44,869 nt of DNA from NCBI GenBank assembly GCA_938083085.1, contig CALLKX010000086.1, positions 1 through 44,869 of the forward strand, written 5' to 3'. Both the position numbers and the translations under genes were made by a program. The notes below the pieces were generated by a model that had not been told where the DNA came from, made no database searches, and saw nothing but the letters and a program-made list of their open reading frames with translations. Source of the DNA: an uncultured bacterium. GTDB lineage: Bacteria; Planctomycetota; UBA1135; GCA-002686595. This document shows positions 34,068 through 42,955 of the stretch, piece by piece. Each line of letters opens with the position of its first letter. Within the stretch, counting starts at the first letter, position 1.

Positions 34068-35339
34068 TCAGGAGCGACCTTCTCGGTGCTCGTCGCCCAG
34101 GAGGAGCGCCAGCGCACGGCCGGCGACCCGGGTCACCGCCAGCAATCCCGCCCTCGGGCCAGGGGATCGGAAGCGCCTGGTCAGGGCCTCGGCGGTCTCG
34201 GGGTGGTGCCGGGTCTTGACCGTGAGCGGCCCCACGGCGTGCTCCCGCAGCATGGCCCGCACCCGCCGGCGATCGGCGGGGACGACGTCCTCGACCCGCC
34301 AGCTGCGGGCCATCGGGTGGGCCACGGCTGCTCGGGCCACCAGGAACCCGCCGGGCCCAGGAGCCTCGAGGGGCGCCGCTCCGTGCTCCGCGGCGAAGAC
34401 CCCGGCCAGATCGGCCCGCCAGAGAGCTGGGTCCAGCTCGACCAGCCACTGGCCGGGGCGTGGCTCCCGCTCGGCCTCGGGGAGGGCCTGCCCCGGGCCC
34501 GAGTAGGAGCGCGCCTCACCGCTGGAGCGGAGCGAGATCGCCTCTCGTTCGGGGGGGCCGGTGGCCAGTATCCCGGTCCACGCGCTCAACTCCTTCATCT
34601 CTCCATCGAGAGACGTCCACGAGAGCGCGAGGGAGAGGTCGCCAGCGGGGCCCGTGAGAACGGACTCTTCGAGGGAGGGAGGGAGCTTGACGCAGGCTCC
34701 ACCAAGGTTCGCTGCGGCACGAAACACCGCGTCGAGGGAGGGGCTCCAGCGATCGGCGCGGCCCTCGCGAGGCCCCTCTGGGCGGCGGTCCGGGTCGAAG
34801 AGGCCGAGGATCTTGGTCTCGAGAGAGGGGAGGAATGGGGGTGTGATGGCGTCCCCCAATGCGGCGAACCAGTTCGCGTGAGCGCGCGGCCCTCGGCCCT
34901 GCGGGGTAGAAGCCTGCGCGCACGCGAGGTTCGCGGTCGCGCACCGGAGAGTGTCGGCGTCGAGGTCGGTGGCGAGGACCCGATCAAAGCGCTCCGCGAG
35001 GGCCAGGAGATCGGAGCCGATCCCGCAGCACGCATCCCAGGGGATCCAGCCCTCTCCAGCGCGGGCGAAGCGCTCCGCGCGGTGCCGAGCCACGGCCGTC
35101 GCCGTGGCCTGCTCGGCGCCCTTCGAGGTCAGGAAGCGTAGCGCCGCTCCATCGAGTCGTCCTCGGTGCTGCCTCGCGAGCTCTGCCTGGAGGGAGACGA
35201 AGCGGGCCACCTCTGGCCCGCGGGCCGCCCGGAGGCGGTCGAGGGCGCCGAGGGAGGGCGCCGTGGCTGCGAGATCGCTCCAGCGTTCGACGCAGCCTGG
35301 CTCCAGGGGCGCGAGTTCTCTCCAAACAGCAGGTTCCAC
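34068..35339 (-). CDS. Class I SAM methyltransferase with C-terminal THUMP-like domain
   Basis: 423 residues. An N-terminal helical part (1-95) precedes SAM motif I as DACCGIGSD (102-110) and the acidic ATDLDADT loop (123-130). A GLFDPDRRPEG segment corresponds to the DPARR motif of this family. Residues about 345-415 (SWRVEDVVPADRRRVRAML...VKTRHHPE) match the THUMP-like domain that such proteins carry. An RNA substrate is suspected from the THUMP relation but has not been shown to my knowledge. The gene lies 52 bp downstream of the GT-C gene on the same strand and ends opposite the tRNA-Val gene. Confidence 0.82.
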   Translation of the reverse strand: MEPAVWRELAPLEPGCVERWSDLAATAPSLGALDRLRAARGPEVARFVSLQAELARQHRGRLDGAALRFLTSKGAEQATATAVARHRAERFARAGEGWIPWDACCGIGSDLLALAERFDRVLATDLDADTLRCATANLACAQASTPQGRGPRAHANWFAALGDAITPPFLPSLETKILGLFDPDRRPEGPREGRADRWSPSLDAVFRAAANLGGACVKLPPSLEESVLTGPAGDLSLALSWTSLDGEMKELSAWTGILATGPPEREAISLRSSGEARSYSGPGQALPEAEREPRPGQWLVELDPALWRADLAGVFAAEHGAAPLEAPGPGGFLVARAAVAHPMARSWRVEDVVPADRRRVRAMLREHAVGPLTVKTRHHPETAEALTRRFRSPGPRAGLLAVTRVAGRALALLLGDEHREGRS

Positions 35340-35391
35340 CTCTCTATTCCAGCGCCTCAGGCTCCCGCGGCAAAGCGATAAGGGGAGGCTG

Positions 35392-37407
35392 TCAGGGGAG
35401 CTCGTACACGTACGGCTCAGCAGCGTCCGAGGTCGGAAAGGTCGCAGGCAGACGATGGTGGATCAGTCGCACCTCGACACTTCGAACGGCGGGGGCCGAC
35501 CGCAGCGCGTCGAGTGGGATGCGCAGCAGGGAGGTGGCGGCCGGCCAGCGGGGGTCGATGACCAGGCCGCTCATGCTCAGCGGAGGGGGCCCGTCGCCGA
35601 GCGAGCGGCGCTCCTGTCCGGTGGGGTCCACGATCGAACGGGAGCCATCCGCCCGAACCACGGTGATGATCGTGTCGAAGACCTGTGGGAGCGTCGAGCC
35701 CGGCTCCTTGGGTCCGGGCGTCCCGAAGCCCGCGACAAACTCCAGGACGTTCCCCTGACGGATCCGGTGCTGAATAACCGGTGGTTCGAAGATCCCGCGG
35801 CGGCGGAGGAGCAGCAGCGGGGGCGTGAACTGCTGCTTGCTCCCTTGACGCCCCGCCGTGATCAGCGGCTCGTAGGCTTCCATGAGCACATCAAGCTCGG
35901 CGACATAGGAGGGGCTGTCGTCCGGATCGAGGCGGAGAATGCCCGGGCGGAAGGCCGGACGACCGCCGTTCTTCAGGTGCACCTTGAAGCCATTGAGCCA
36001 GGGGAGGATGTAGTCGGGGGCGAGGCCGAGCGCCGCCGCGATGTGAGGAGCGGGTGGTCGCGGTGACCACGGGGCCGGAGCGTGGCCCGGCAAGGCCTCG
36101 GTGCGCCCGAACAGGTCGATGACCCTGTAGCGTCCGAGATAGCCAATGGCCCCTGGCCAGGGGCTGAGGAGCGTCGTGTCCTCGGGCAAGCGCTCGCTCA
36201 GAAACTCGCCGATCCACCGGATTCGATTCGTGCTCCGCACTTCCTGGTGGAGGCTTGATCTGCCGAGAATGGGGTGGGGGACAGGCCAGCGGGTCGCGCT
36301 GGACGCGAGCACTCGTTCGGTGAGGGTCGGCGTATCGGTCGTCGACGGCTCGCCGGGGAATCGATTGACGGCGAGTGACCCCAGGCTGGCGACCAGGATG
36401 GAGACCCACGTGAGCCGCTCGATGTTGGGCCTGTAGGTGTCGAGCGCGCGGCGGAGGCCCTCCTGGATCGCGATGAACGCGAAGGGCAGCGCGGGCACAA
36501 ACCCGAGGTCGTACGTCTCGGGCCCTCCGCCGCTCATGACCGTCGCTGCACACCAGACGCTGACGAGCGCCAGCGCCCGCCGGCCGACCGGGGAAAGCTC
36601 GCCCCCGCAGAGGGCGATCAGGGGATAGATGAGCAGGATCGGCGAGACCGTCGCGACGCAGAAGTCCCTCAGGTGAGCCATACCCTCGGCCGCGTTGGCG
36701 GGGGCCGAGGTGAAGATCCTCTCGACTCCGCTCAGGAGGGAGCCTCCCGCCAGCTCGACGAGCCAAAGGGTTGCGGCCGCAGGAAGGAAGTAAAGCACCC
36801 GCCGGGCCCGTGCGGTCGACCCGAAGACCTCGGCTCGGATGAGGGTCTGTGCGAGGAGGGCCACGACCAGGATCACGGCCACGGAGGTGGAGATGGTCAG
36901 CAGGGCGAGGGCCATCGCGGCGGCGAGGGGCCGTCCCTTCTCCAGCGCGACGAACGCCGCGGTGCCCAGGGCCATCACAATGGGCCACTCGGTCCCGCTG
37001 CCGCCCGCGGCGGCGACCGCGCCGCAGGAGACCAGGAGGACCGCGGACACCACGCTGAGGATCCTCGTCAGGTCGAAGCGGGTGCAGAGCCAGATGGTGG
37101 CGAGGACAGAGACGATCCCGGTGACCTGGACGCCGCGAGCGACAGGGAGGTGTACCCACTCGAAGGCCGACGAGACGAAGACCAGGATCGGGGATGGATA
37201 GGACCAGAGTCCGCCAAAGGTCTCCCCTGATACCGGGTCTAGCCACCACACCAAGGCCCCCTCGCTGACGAAGTTCAGGGCCAGCTGGAACGCCACGTAC
37301 GCGGACTCATATGGCGGGCCAAATGCTCCGCTGAGGTCCCGGTGCACCACGAGGGTGTGGGTGAGCAGCGTGGCGCAGGCCAGGAGGATCGCTGTGATGC
37401 GGTTCAT
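35392..37407 (-). CDS. Polytopic membrane protein, probable GT-C glycosyltransferase
   Basis: 671 residues. The first span (about 5-22) is followed by a loop PPYESAYVAFQLALNFVSEG (31-50) that has the pattern of GT39-like proteins (acidic-x-A-[FY]-[IV]-x-F), with Glu34 where Asp is usual. About ten further spans run to residue 350, then a soluble C-terminal domain includes AIGYLGRYRVIDLFGRTE, a signature I know from the same family, and a long beta-rich end. It probably transfers a lipid-linked sugar at the outer face of the inner membrane; acceptor unknown. Its ATG overlaps the stop of the upstream anchored beta-sandwich gene by ATGA, so the two are co-translated. Confidence 0.68.
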   Translation of the reverse strand: MNRITAILLACATLLTHTLVVHRDLSGAFGPPYESAYVAFQLALNFVSEGALVWWLDPVSGETFGGLWSYPSPILVFVSSAFEWVHLPVARGVQVTGIVSVLATIWLCTRFDLTRILSVVSAVLLVSCGAVAAAGGSGTEWPIVMALGTAAFVALEKGRPLAAAMALALLTISTSVAVILVVALLAQTLIRAEVFGSTARARRVLYFLPAAATLWLVELAGGSLLSGVERIFTSAPANAAEGMAHLRDFCVATVSPILLIYPLIALCGGELSPVGRRALALVSVWCAATVMSGGGPETYDLGFVPALPFAFIAIQEGLRRALDTYRPNIERLTWVSILVASLGSLAVNRFPGEPSTTDTPTLTERVLASSATRWPVPHPILGRSSLHQEVRSTNRIRWIGEFLSERLPEDTTLLSPWPGAIGYLGRYRVIDLFGRTEALPGHAPAPWSPRPPAPHIAAALGLAPDYILPWLNGFKVHLKNGGRPAFRPGILRLDPDDSPSYVAELDVLMEAYEPLITAGRQGSKQQFTPPLLLLRRRGIFEPPVIQHRIRQGNVLEFVAGFGTPGPKEPGSTLPQVFDTIITVVRADGSRSIVDPTGQERRSLGDGPPPLSMSGLVIDPRWPAATSLLRIPLDALRSAPAVRSVEVRLIHHRLPATFPTSDAAEPYVYELP

Positions 37408-38465
37408 CGGGTCTTGTCGAATGGGACGTCGACGGCCGTTCCTTCCGGGACGATGATATCGGACTGGCGGCGAGCCTTGCCGGCCACAACCGTCACGCGA
37501 TAGCGTCCGGGGCGGAGGTGGCGCAGGACGAACCGGCCCGCCGGATCGGTTCGCGTGGCCCGGAAGTCGTCCGCCCCGAGCACCAGCGTGCCCCGCCGCG
37601 TCTCGTCAGGGTCCACGCTCAACGGTTCAGCCCGGACAAGGGCTCCCCGAACAGGACGGTCCGCCTCGTCCGCTCCGGTCGCCGGCGCGGTCACCGTGCC
37701 CTGGAGTAGACCGGCCTTGGAGGTCAGCTCAAGCTCGCCGGTCTCCCCGTCCGCACCGTGCTGGATGGTGATCACGTCCTGGGCCCCCGTGGAGAGCAGG
37801 TCCGGCCCGCTTGCCCCGCGATCATCCGGGGCGAGCAAGATGACCCGATAGCCGCCTTGCTGGAGCAGCGGGGCTTCGAAGCGGCCCTCGCGATCCACCG
37901 CCACGCGCCTCGGAAAACCACCCCCGAGCTCGGACGGCGAGAGGAGTGGCTGGAAGAGCACCTCGAAGCCGCCCTCCGGGCCCGCGAGTGGGCCGAGGTC
38001 GATCCTGCCGCGGAGATCCTGGAGGGCGAGGCCTTCGGGGACCTCGGGCGGGACGATCTCCCGCTCCAGCTTCAGGACCACCGAATCGGCGCCCTCGGGA
38101 CCCAGCTCGATGTCAAAGGCGGTGGCCTGGAGCCCTAGGGCGGTCACCAGGACCCGCTTGGGGCCCGCGTCGAGCTCGGGCAGGGCGAAGGCCCCGTCCG
38201 AGGAGCTCCAGGTCCATACAGGGCGGTCTCTCTCCTTGAGGGAGACCCCGGCGCCGTCCACGGGCGCGTCGTCAGGGCCGACCACCCGACCGCTGAGCGT
38301 CAGGTCGCCGAGGGCGAGATCGACCGAGGGGATCGGGGCTCCGGGCGGCGGCTCGGAGAACGGGAAGTCGAGGGGCGGGTCCGTGAGGATTGCGGCCGCC
38401 AGCACGCCCAGCACGACCGTGAGCGCGGCCAGGGGGACCACAGAGAGCATCCGCGGCCGTTTCAA
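37404..38465 (-). CDS. Membrane-anchored carboxypeptidase-regulatory-like domain protein
   Basis: 353 residues starting at a TTG (38465) that overlaps the stop of the HD gene (TTGA); an ATG five codons later (38450) is the alternative. An N-terminal span (about 7-27) is followed by beta-sandwich domains of the carboxypeptidase-regulatory type: the first about 53-120 (LSGRVVGPDDAPVDGAGVSL...DGAFALPEL), the last about 250-345 (LQGTVTAP...DPAGRFVLRHLRPGRYRV). These non-enzymatic domains often bind surfaces or other proteins. The protein should face the periplasm. Overlap at both ends ties it to the HD and GT-C genes. Confidence 0.75.
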   Translation of the reverse strand: MKRPRMLSVVPLAALTVVLGVLAAAILTDPPLDFPFSEPPPGAPIPSVDLALGDLTLSGRVVGPDDAPVDGAGVSLKERDRPVWTWSSSDGAFALPELDAGPKRVLVTALGLQATAFDIELGPEGADSVVLKLEREIVPPEVPEGLALQDLRGRIDLGPLAGPEGGFEVLFQPLLSPSELGGGFPRRVAVDREGRFEAPLLQQGGYRVILLAPDDRGASGPDLLSTGAQDVITIQHGADGETGELELTSKAGLLQGTVTAPATGADEADRPVRGALVRAEPLSVDPDETRRGTLVLGADDFRATRTDPAGRFVLRHLRPGRYRVTVVAGKARRQSDIIVPEGTAVDVPFDKTR

Positions 38466-39043
38466 GAGACGTCCTGCCTCGAGCGGAGGAGCTCGGCGCA
38501 GAGGTCTCGGCAGGGGGCAAATTCGGCGAAGAGTTCGGGGTCGAGGCCGTCCCAGAACTCGTCGAGCCCGCGCCAGCCGGCCCGCTCGTAGCCCACCAGG
38601 CGGACCCCCAGTTGGAGGCGATCGCAGGCCTTGATGAAGCGGGCCTCCCGGCTCTCCTGGGTCAGGTACTCCTCGAACGCACCCCGTGCGGTGGCGGAGA
38701 GCGGGGTCAAGAGGTCGTCCGCCAGGCTCGACTCGAGGGCGTGCTTCTGTCCGGGAGCGAGGAGCGACCCCGCGGGACCTGGAATGTCACCGCTCCGTGC
38801 CTCGGCGGCGTCGTGGAGCACCGCCATGGCCAGGACTCGGCCCAGGTCTAGCGGCAAATCGACGCGGGGCGCGAGGGCGAGCGCCATATGCGCCACGCCG
38901 AGCAGGTGTCCGGCCACAGACTCCGCAGGCTGAACCCCCCGGAGCAGCCAGCCGGTCCGCGGGAGTGCGTCGAGGGCCCCCAGATCGAGGAGGGCCTCCA
39001 GGGTGTCCCCCGGTGATGAATCGTGCTGGTCGTCAACGGACAT
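38462..39043 (-). CDS. HD-domain phosphohydrolase (YfbR/HDDC2-like)
   Basis: 193 residues, cytosolic. HD_3-type residues are His46 (ESVAGHLLG), His77-Asp78 (VLHDAAEARSGDIPGP) with Glu81, and Asp141 (KACDRLQL), which should bind one metal ion. The HDAxE...GD segment is that of 5'-deoxyribonucleotidase YfbR and human HDDC2. It probably dephosphorylates nucleoside monophosphates. It is the first gene of a three-gene overlapping chain on the minus strand and diverges from aroF. ATG at 39043. Confidence 0.87.
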   Translation of the reverse strand: MSVDDQHDSSPGDTLEALLDLGALDALPRTGWLLRGVQPAESVAGHLLGVAHMALALAPRVDLPLDLGRVLAMAVLHDAAEARSGDIPGPAGSLLAPGQKHALESSLADDLLTPLSATARGAFEEYLTQESREARFIKACDRLQLGVRLVGYERAGWRGLDEFWDGLDPELFAEFAPCRDLCAELLRSRQDVS

Positions 39044-39093
39044 GTCTCGCAGCCGACTTTATGTCGGTCCACTCCCCGAGCTTGCGGGGCGTT

Positions 39094-39109
39094 GCACCTA
39101 TAATGGTGC
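39094..39109 (+). promoter_or_regulatory. Consensus -10 inside a palindrome, upstream of aroF
   Basis: TATAAT (39099-39104) is flanked exactly by GCACC (39094-39098) and GGTGC (39105-39109), an inverted repeat centred on the -10. It lies 74 bases before aroF. No good -35 is present at 16-18 bases. A CCCCG/CGGGG stem lies just upstream (39074-39089). A protein binding the palindrome would block the promoter. Confidence 0.5.
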
Positions 39110-39177
39110 GCTATTTCGCCGGAGCGTAACGCGCACGACCCAAGGGGTCCCGCGCGGCGTCGCCCCTGCCCCCAGCC

Positions 39178-40269
39178 ATGTTCATCCACCTCCAGAGCAC
39201 CATCGACGACGCGCAGCGCGCTGGGGTCGAGGCCGCGGCCCGCGAGCTCGGCGTCCGCCTGGTGGCGCTGGAGCCTGGAGCCCAGCTGCTGGAGATCCTC
39301 TCGGAGGGCGTTCCTGTGCCGGAGCGAGGGCCGGTCGTGGCGGCCTTCACCGTTCTCCCGGGAGTGGTCGAGGTGCTTGATCGGCCCGGCGACCAGCCGC
39401 TGTGGTCGTCGACACATCGAGCAGCGACGATCGTGGAGGTCGGCGGAGCAATGTTCGGTGGCGGGCGCGCCTCGGTCATCGCCGGCCCGTGCGCGGTGGA
39501 GGACGGCGCGGAGCTCCTGGAGATTGCCCGCACGGTCCAGCGCCGTGGCGCGACCCTGCTCCGTGGCGGGGCCTTCAAGCCCCGCTCTTCTCCCTACTCC
39601 TTTCAGGGCCTGGGGCAGCGAGGGCTCGAGCACCTCAAGGACGTCCGGGAGTCCACCGGGCTCGGGATCGTGACCGAGGTCCTGGATCCCAGGGACATCG
39701 AGTCCGTGCTGGAGGTGGCGGACATGGTGCAGGTAGGAGCCCGCAACATGGCCAACTCCTCGCTCCTCAAGGAGCTGGGAACGGTGGACCGTCCGGTGCT
39801 CCTGAAGCGCGGCTTCGGGGCAACGGTCGATGAGTTCCTGAGCGCAGCGGAGTACCTCCTCTGCGGCGGGAACACGCGTGTCGTGCTCTGTGAACGCGGG
39901 ATCCGGAGCTTTGACCAGGTGACCCGTAACCTCCTCGACGTGGGGGCCATTGCCCACCTGCGGGAGGCCACCCACCTGCCGGTGATCGCCGACCCGTCCC
40001 ATGCCGCAGGTCGCTCCGACCTGGTTCGAGCGATCGGGCGCGCGGGCATGGCGGCCGGCGCGGACGGCCTGATGGTCGAGGTGCACCTCGACCCCTCCGC
40101 AGCCCTCTCGGACGGGCAGCAGGCCATAGGGCCCGACGAATTCGAGGCGCTCGTGGCAGACGCGGGCGTCCTTTGCGAGCTGGACGGACGCACTCTCCTG
40201 ACCGGAGATCATCAGGTCCCGCACCCCTCCCTCCCCAACATCCCGACCCACCTGCGAGGCACCGCGTGA
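39178..40269 (+). CDS. aroF: 3-deoxy-7-phosphoheptulonate (DAHP) synthase
   Basis: 363 residues. First step of aromatic amino acid synthesis from PEP and erythrose 4-phosphate. Residues 1-80 form a small ferredoxin-like domain with limited sequence conservation, as in the Thermotoga type, where it serves feedback control. The barrel follows with AGPCAVE (102-108, metal Cys105), FKPRSSPYSFQG (133-144), GARNMAN and ADPSHAAG. These fit the type I-beta (KDO8P-synthase-like) class. First gene of the run reaching coaB; its stop overlaps the GTG of tpiA (GTGA). Confidence 0.93.
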   Translation: MFIHLQSTIDDAQRAGVEAAARELGVRLVALEPGAQLLEILSEGVPVPERGPVVAAFTVLPGVVEVLDRPGDQPLWSSTHRAATIVEVGGAMFGGGRASVIAGPCAVEDGAELLEIARTVQRRGATLLRGGAFKPRSSPYSFQGLGQRGLEHLKDVRESTGLGIVTEVLDPRDIESVLEVADMVQVGARNMANSSLLKELGTVDRPVLLKRGFGATVDEFLSAAEYLLCGGNTRVVLCERGIRSFDQVTRNLLDVGAIAHLREATHLPVIADPSHAAGRSDLVRAIGRAGMAAGADGLMVEVHLDPSAALSDGQQAIGPDEFEALVADAGVLCELDGRTLLTGDHQVPHPSLPNIPTHLRGTA

Positions 40270-41015
40270 GAACTCCCTACGTCGCTGGCAACTGGAAAAT
40301 GAACCTGGACCGTCGCGCCGCCCGCGACCTCGCCGTGGCCGTGCGTGAACACGCTGCCGGCGGCGTCGATGTGGGCCTCTTCCCTGCGATGGTGCACCTC
40401 GACGAGGTCACCCGCGCGACCGCTGGGTCGCACGTCAAGGTTGGCGGCCAGAACTGCAGCGACGAGCAGGAGGGCGCCTTCACCGGCGAGGTCTCCGCCC
40501 GGATGCTGAAGGACGTCGGGGCCACCGTGGCCCTCCTGGGCCACTCGGAGCGCCGCCACGTCTACGGGGAGTCGGATGAATTCATCGCGCGCAAGGTTCG
40601 CCGGGCCCTCGAGGACGGCCTGGAGGTGATGTTCTGCGTGGGGGAGACCATCGAGGAGCGCCGGGACGGGCGCACCGAGGCGGTCTGCCAGGCCCAGCTC
40701 ACCGCAGGGCTCGAGGGCCTCGATTCAGCGGCCCTGGCCCGCGTTTCTGTGGCCTACGAGCCTGTGTGGGCCATCGGGACGGGCGAGACGGCCTCTCCTG
40801 AACAGGCCGGCGCGGTGCACTCTTACCTGCGGGGGGTCCTCTCCGGGGCCTTCGGTGACGAGGTGGGCGCCGCCATGCGGATCCTCTACGGCGGCAGCGT
40901 CAAGCCCGCCAACGCCGCCGAGCTCATGGCAGTTCCTGACATTGATGGCGCCCTTGTGGGCGGCGCCGCCTTGCGGCCGGAGCTGTTCCTTCCGATCATT
41001 GACGCCGCCAGCTGA
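40266..41015 (+). CDS. tpiA: Triosephosphate isomerase
   Basis: 249 residues from a GTG at 40266 that overlaps the aroF stop (GTGA), so translation is probably coupled. It interconverts dihydroxyacetone phosphate and glyceraldehyde 3-phosphate. Catalytic residues are all present: Lys11 (GNWKMN), His93 (GHSERR) and Glu165 (YEPVWAIGTG), with the phosphate loop YGGSVKPAN near the end. Length is normal. Confidence 0.97.
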   Translation: MRTPYVAGNWKMNLDRRAARDLAVAVREHAAGGVDVGLFPAMVHLDEVTRATAGSHVKVGGQNCSDEQEGAFTGEVSARMLKDVGATVALLGHSERRHVYGESDEFIARKVRRALEDGLEVMFCVGETIEERRDGRTEAVCQAQLTAGLEGLDSAALARVSVAYEPVWAIGTGETASPEQAGAVHSYLRGVLSGAFGDEVGAAMRILYGGSVKPANAAELMAVPDIDGALVGGAALRPELFLPIIDAAS

Positions 41016-41066
41016 AGCCCGGCGCCCCAACCCAGCGGACGCCGCCAAGGCACGCCCCCTAGAACG

Positions 41067-41366
41067 ATGCTCATCACCCTCCTCTACATTCTGTTCGTCG
41101 CCGCGGCGATCATCCTGACCGTCGTCATCCTCCTCCAAGAGGGCAAGGGCGGCGGCTTCGGGGATGCTCTCGGTACGGCTGGTCAGCAGGCCTTCGGGGT
41201 CAAGGCGTCCGGCGTGCAGCGCTTCACGGCGTACGTGGCCATCGCCTTCCTGCTGTCGGCGGTGCTGATCCACGTCCTCAACAACACCCGCCAGAACACC
41301 AGCTCCCTCTCCGAGGCGGCTCCCCACACCTCTGTGGAGTCGGTCAGCGGGCTGGAGCTCCGCTGA
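41067..41366 (+). CDS. secG: Preprotein translocase subunit SecG
   Basis: 99 residues with two spans (about 2-23 and 50-71) and the family loop LLQEGKGGGFG between them. SecG is the small third part of the SecYEG channel in the inner membrane. The C-terminal 25 residues are Ser/Thr-rich and not conserved. It lies 51 bp after tpiA; the tpiA-secG order is common in bacteria. Confidence 0.95.
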   Translation: MLITLLYILFVAAAIILTVVILLQEGKGGGFGDALGTAGQQAFGVKASGVQRFTAYVAIAFLLSAVLIHVLNNTRQNTSSLSEAAPHTSVESVSGLELR

Positions 41367-41403
41367 GCCCAGGCGGGCTCGGTCGCCCGAAGAGGGCGCA
41401 GCT

Positions 41404-42309
41404 ATGACGCTCTTCTCGATGACCGGTTTCGGCGCTGCCCGCGCTGAACGCACGCTGTCAGACGGCGCAGAGCTATCGATCTCCGTCGAGATCCGCACGG
41501 TGAACCACAAGCACCTGCAGGCGAAGGTGCGGCTGCCGCAGGGATATGCGGCCCTCGAGGCGGCCGTGGACAAGGCGGTTCGCGGCAGGCTCAATCGAGG
41601 CGCGGTTCAGGTCGGGGTCGAGGTCTCACGCACAGGAGGTCAGCCCTCCTTCAACGTCGACCTGTCTGCGGTGGAGCGCTACGGGGAGTTGCAGCGGTCC
41701 CTCTCTGAACGGCATCCCGAGCTTCGTCCGATCGACTCCGTCACCGAGATGCTCGGCCTCCCCGGCGTCCTCGTCCATGATCGCTCGAAGCAGAACCTGG
41801 ACCTGGCCGGTGAGGAGGCGCGCGCGATCCTTGGGGTGGTGGGCGACGCTCTTGAGGCCCTGCTCGCGATGAGGGCCACGGAGGGTGAGGCCATGGGCGC
41901 AGACGTGGCCGGCGCGGGTGAGGAGATTGCCGCCCTGGTGGTTCGCATCTCAGAGCGCATGGCTGGGGCAGCGACCCGGCACCGGGCGCGACTGGTGGAA
42001 CGCGTCGGGGAGCTTGCAGGGGACAAGAGCCTCGCGGAGGCCGACCTCGCCCGTGAGGTGGCACTCCTCGCCGACCGGCTGGATATCTCCGAGGAGATCA
42101 CCCGTCTGGACAGTCACCTCGGCCAGCTGGGGGCGGTCCTGTCCCGGGGCGGTTCCGTGGGCAGGCAGCTCGACTTCCTGGCCCAGGAGTTCTTCAGGGA
42201 GGCCAACACCGTGGGCTCCAAGTGCAACGACGCCGATGTGGCGCACCTCGTGGTCGATCTCAAGACCCACGTCGAGCGCATGAGGGAGCAGGTCCAGAAC
42301 ATCGAATGA
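41404..42309 (+). CDS. yicC: YicC family endoribonuclease
   Basis: 301 residues. The N-terminus MTLFSMTGFG is the family signature, followed by SISVEIRTVNHKHLQ, and the C-terminal DUF1732 part has FFREANTVGSKCNDADV with its conserved polar residues. YicC proteins are now known as endoribonucleases in Escherichia coli and others. Its stop overlaps the start of gmk by ATGA; the yicC-gmk pairing is widespread. Confidence 0.95.
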   Translation: MTLFSMTGFGAARAERTLSDGAELSISVEIRTVNHKHLQAKVRLPQGYAALEAAVDKAVRGRLNRGAVQVGVEVSRTGGQPSFNVDLSAVERYGELQRSLSERHPELRPIDSVTEMLGLPGVLVHDRSKQNLDLAGEEARAILGVVGDALEALLAMRATEGEAMGADVAGAGEEIAALVVRISERMAGAATRHRARLVERVGELAGDKSLAEADLAREVALLADRLDISEEITRLDSHLGQLGAVLSRGGSVGRQLDFLAQEFFREANTVGSKCNDADVAHLVVDLKTHVERMREQVQNIE

Positions 42310-42884
42310 CAACCTCCGATCATCAGGGATCCGTCCTGCTCATCTCGGGGCCCTCGGGCTGCGGGAAGAGCACCATCTGCAAGCAGCTGCTCGAGTACGA
42401 CCAGGTCGTCTTCAGCGTCTCCGCGACGACCAGGGCGCCCCGGCCGGGTGAGGTGGACGGGACTCACTATCACTTCCTCTCCGTGGACCAGTTCAAGGCA
42501 CGCATCGAGGCGGGCGAATTCGTGGAGCACGCCGAGGTCCACGGAAACATGTACGGCACCCTCCGGGCCCCCATGCGTGAGGCCATCTCCGCCGGCAAGA
42601 CGTATCTGGTCGAGATCGACGTCCAGGGTGCGCTGCAGCTCAAGGCGCTCGAGGTGGACGGCATCTACGTGTTCGTGGCGCCCCCGAGCTTCGAGGTGTT
42701 GCGCCAACGCCTCTCGGGGCGCGGGACCGAGACGCCTGAGGTCCTCGAGCGGCGCCTGAAGAAGGCCGAGGACGAGTACCGCGAGCGGGTGAAGTACGAT
42801 CACATTGTCGTCAACGACGACCTGGATCGTGCGGTCACCGAGATCCGCAAGATCGTGGGCTTGCCGATGCCTACCACCGCCTGA
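42306..42884 (+). CDS. gmk: Guanylate kinase
   Basis: 192 residues from ATG 42306, overlapping the yicC stop. The P-loop is GPSGCGKS (15-22). SATTRAPRPGEVDG is the GMP-binding loop, with GNMYGT and EIDVQGALQ following. It phosphorylates GMP to GDP. No rpoZ follows, although it sits here in many bacteria: the 71-bp gap to coaC is too short. Confidence 0.96.
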   Translation: MTTSDHQGSVLLISGPSGCGKSTICKQLLEYDQVVFSVSATTRAPRPGEVDGTHYHFLSVDQFKARIEAGEFVEHAEVHGNMYGTLRAPMREAISAGKTYLVEIDVQGALQLKALEVDGIYVFVAPPSFEVLRQRLSGRGTETPEVLERRLKKAEDEYRERVKYDHIVVNDDLDRAVTEIRKIVGLPMPTTA

Positions 42885-42955
42885 GCCCCTCCTGATGGCT
42901 GGGCCTCCGGGCTCGCCCTTCTCCCCCTCCTCCCACCTCCGACCGGGACCCCAAG

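Noticed and set aside
42885..42955. rpoZ (omega subunit) expected after gmk
   Set aside because: The gap is only 71 bases and no frame encodes an omega-like N-terminus.
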